Assembly: GCA_017445015.1 (NCBI GenBank)
Contig: JAFSVL010000072.1
Span: 1-38,301 of the forward strand
DNA length: 38,301 nt
Direction of reading: 5' to 3'
Source of the DNA: Bacteroidales bacterium
GTDB taxonomy: Bacteria > Bacteroidota > Bacteroidia > Bacteroidales > UBA932
The notes beneath the pieces were generated by a model, which searched no databases, was not told the DNA's origin, and was given only the letters and a program-made list of their open reading frames with translations. A program made the position numbers and the translations under genes. Shown piece after piece: positions 38,271 to 38,301 of the stretch. How positions within the stretch are numbered: the first letter of the stretch is position 1; each line of letters opens with the position of its first letter.

Positions 38271-38301
38271 AATTCATTTATTTTCACTAACTTGCATAAA
38301 C

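Noticed and set aside
1-38301. CRISPR array, insertion sequence, prophage or toxin-antitoxin pair
   Set aside because: No regularly spaced direct repeats, transposase or phage genes, and no recognisable toxin-antitoxin pair were seen. The two small peptides near the lipoproteins do not overlap each other or resemble known toxins.

Overview
The window looks like chromosomal DNA of a Bacteroidales bacterium (Bacteroidota), fairly GC-rich. Supporting evidence: promoters of the Bacteroidota type (TTTG, 19 bp, TAnnTTTG) in front of many genes; phylum-typical proteins (PUR-family DUF3276, DUF5606, DUF5683, a long NusB, a YbbR-like protein between yajC and coaE, fimbrillin-like lipoproteins); and a Bacteroidota-like tmRNA and RNase P RNA. 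Proteins and gene order suggest an uncultured gut lineage near Alistipes/Rikenellaceae or Cryptobacteroides, but the window alone cannot settle the genus.

Layout. 1-538: tmRNA (ssrA, minus) with its terminator. 539-1032: no intact gene; a decayed-looking ORF and two matched hairpins. 1033-5059 (minus): DUF349 protein, yidC, yggS, all overlapping. 5142-5831: trmD, followed by a stand-alone promoter-hairpins-terminator unit that looks like a small RNA. 6111-8532 (minus): PUR protein, SAH/MTA deaminase-like amidohydrolase, glutamine cyclotransferase-like lipoprotein. 8630-14271 (plus): nusB, yajC, ybbR-like, coaE, DUF5606, rimO, tocopherol-cyclase-like gene. The last reading frame runs about 155 nt into rnpB (14116-14447). 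14446-18533 (minus): parA, parB, DUF5683, LysM lytic transglycosylase. 18651-21212 (plus): rpsF, rpsR, rplI, MATE transporter. 21155-22995 (minus): tRNA-Thr(CGT), hotdog dehydratase-like protein, pepD. 23042-23779: lipoprotein of unknown function.

Accessory half. 23892-29482 (minus) is a four-gene surface operon: 43-aa peptide, fimbrillin/BACON-like lipoprotein, 46-aa peptide, 1222-aa family-1 pectate-lyase lipoprotein. The two peptides share an identically spaced motif and each lies directly before a lipoprotein gene. 29576-32910 (minus): STAS-like/aminoglycoside-phosphotransferase-like fusion, beta-propeller protein, NlpC/P60-LysM hydrolase. Divergent from it, 33007-34374 (plus) encodes an ECF sigma factor, a small membrane protein that may be its anti-sigma factor, and a Spy/CpxP-like secreted protein. 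The sigma gene and the Spy-like gene are preceded by the same bipartite promoter with identical spacing, which indicates an autoregulated envelope-stress module. 34391-38147 (minus): GH3 glycosidase, histidine acid phosphatase whose 3' end is fused to the remains of a VOC/glyoxalase gene, and a short lipoprotein.

The observations most worth a second look are the ECF promoter pair, the rnpB/CDS overlap, the peptide-lipoprotein pairs, the tmRNA tag without the usual ALAA end, the small RNA after trmD and the fused VOC remnant. No CRISPR array, insertion sequence, phage or classical defence system was seen.
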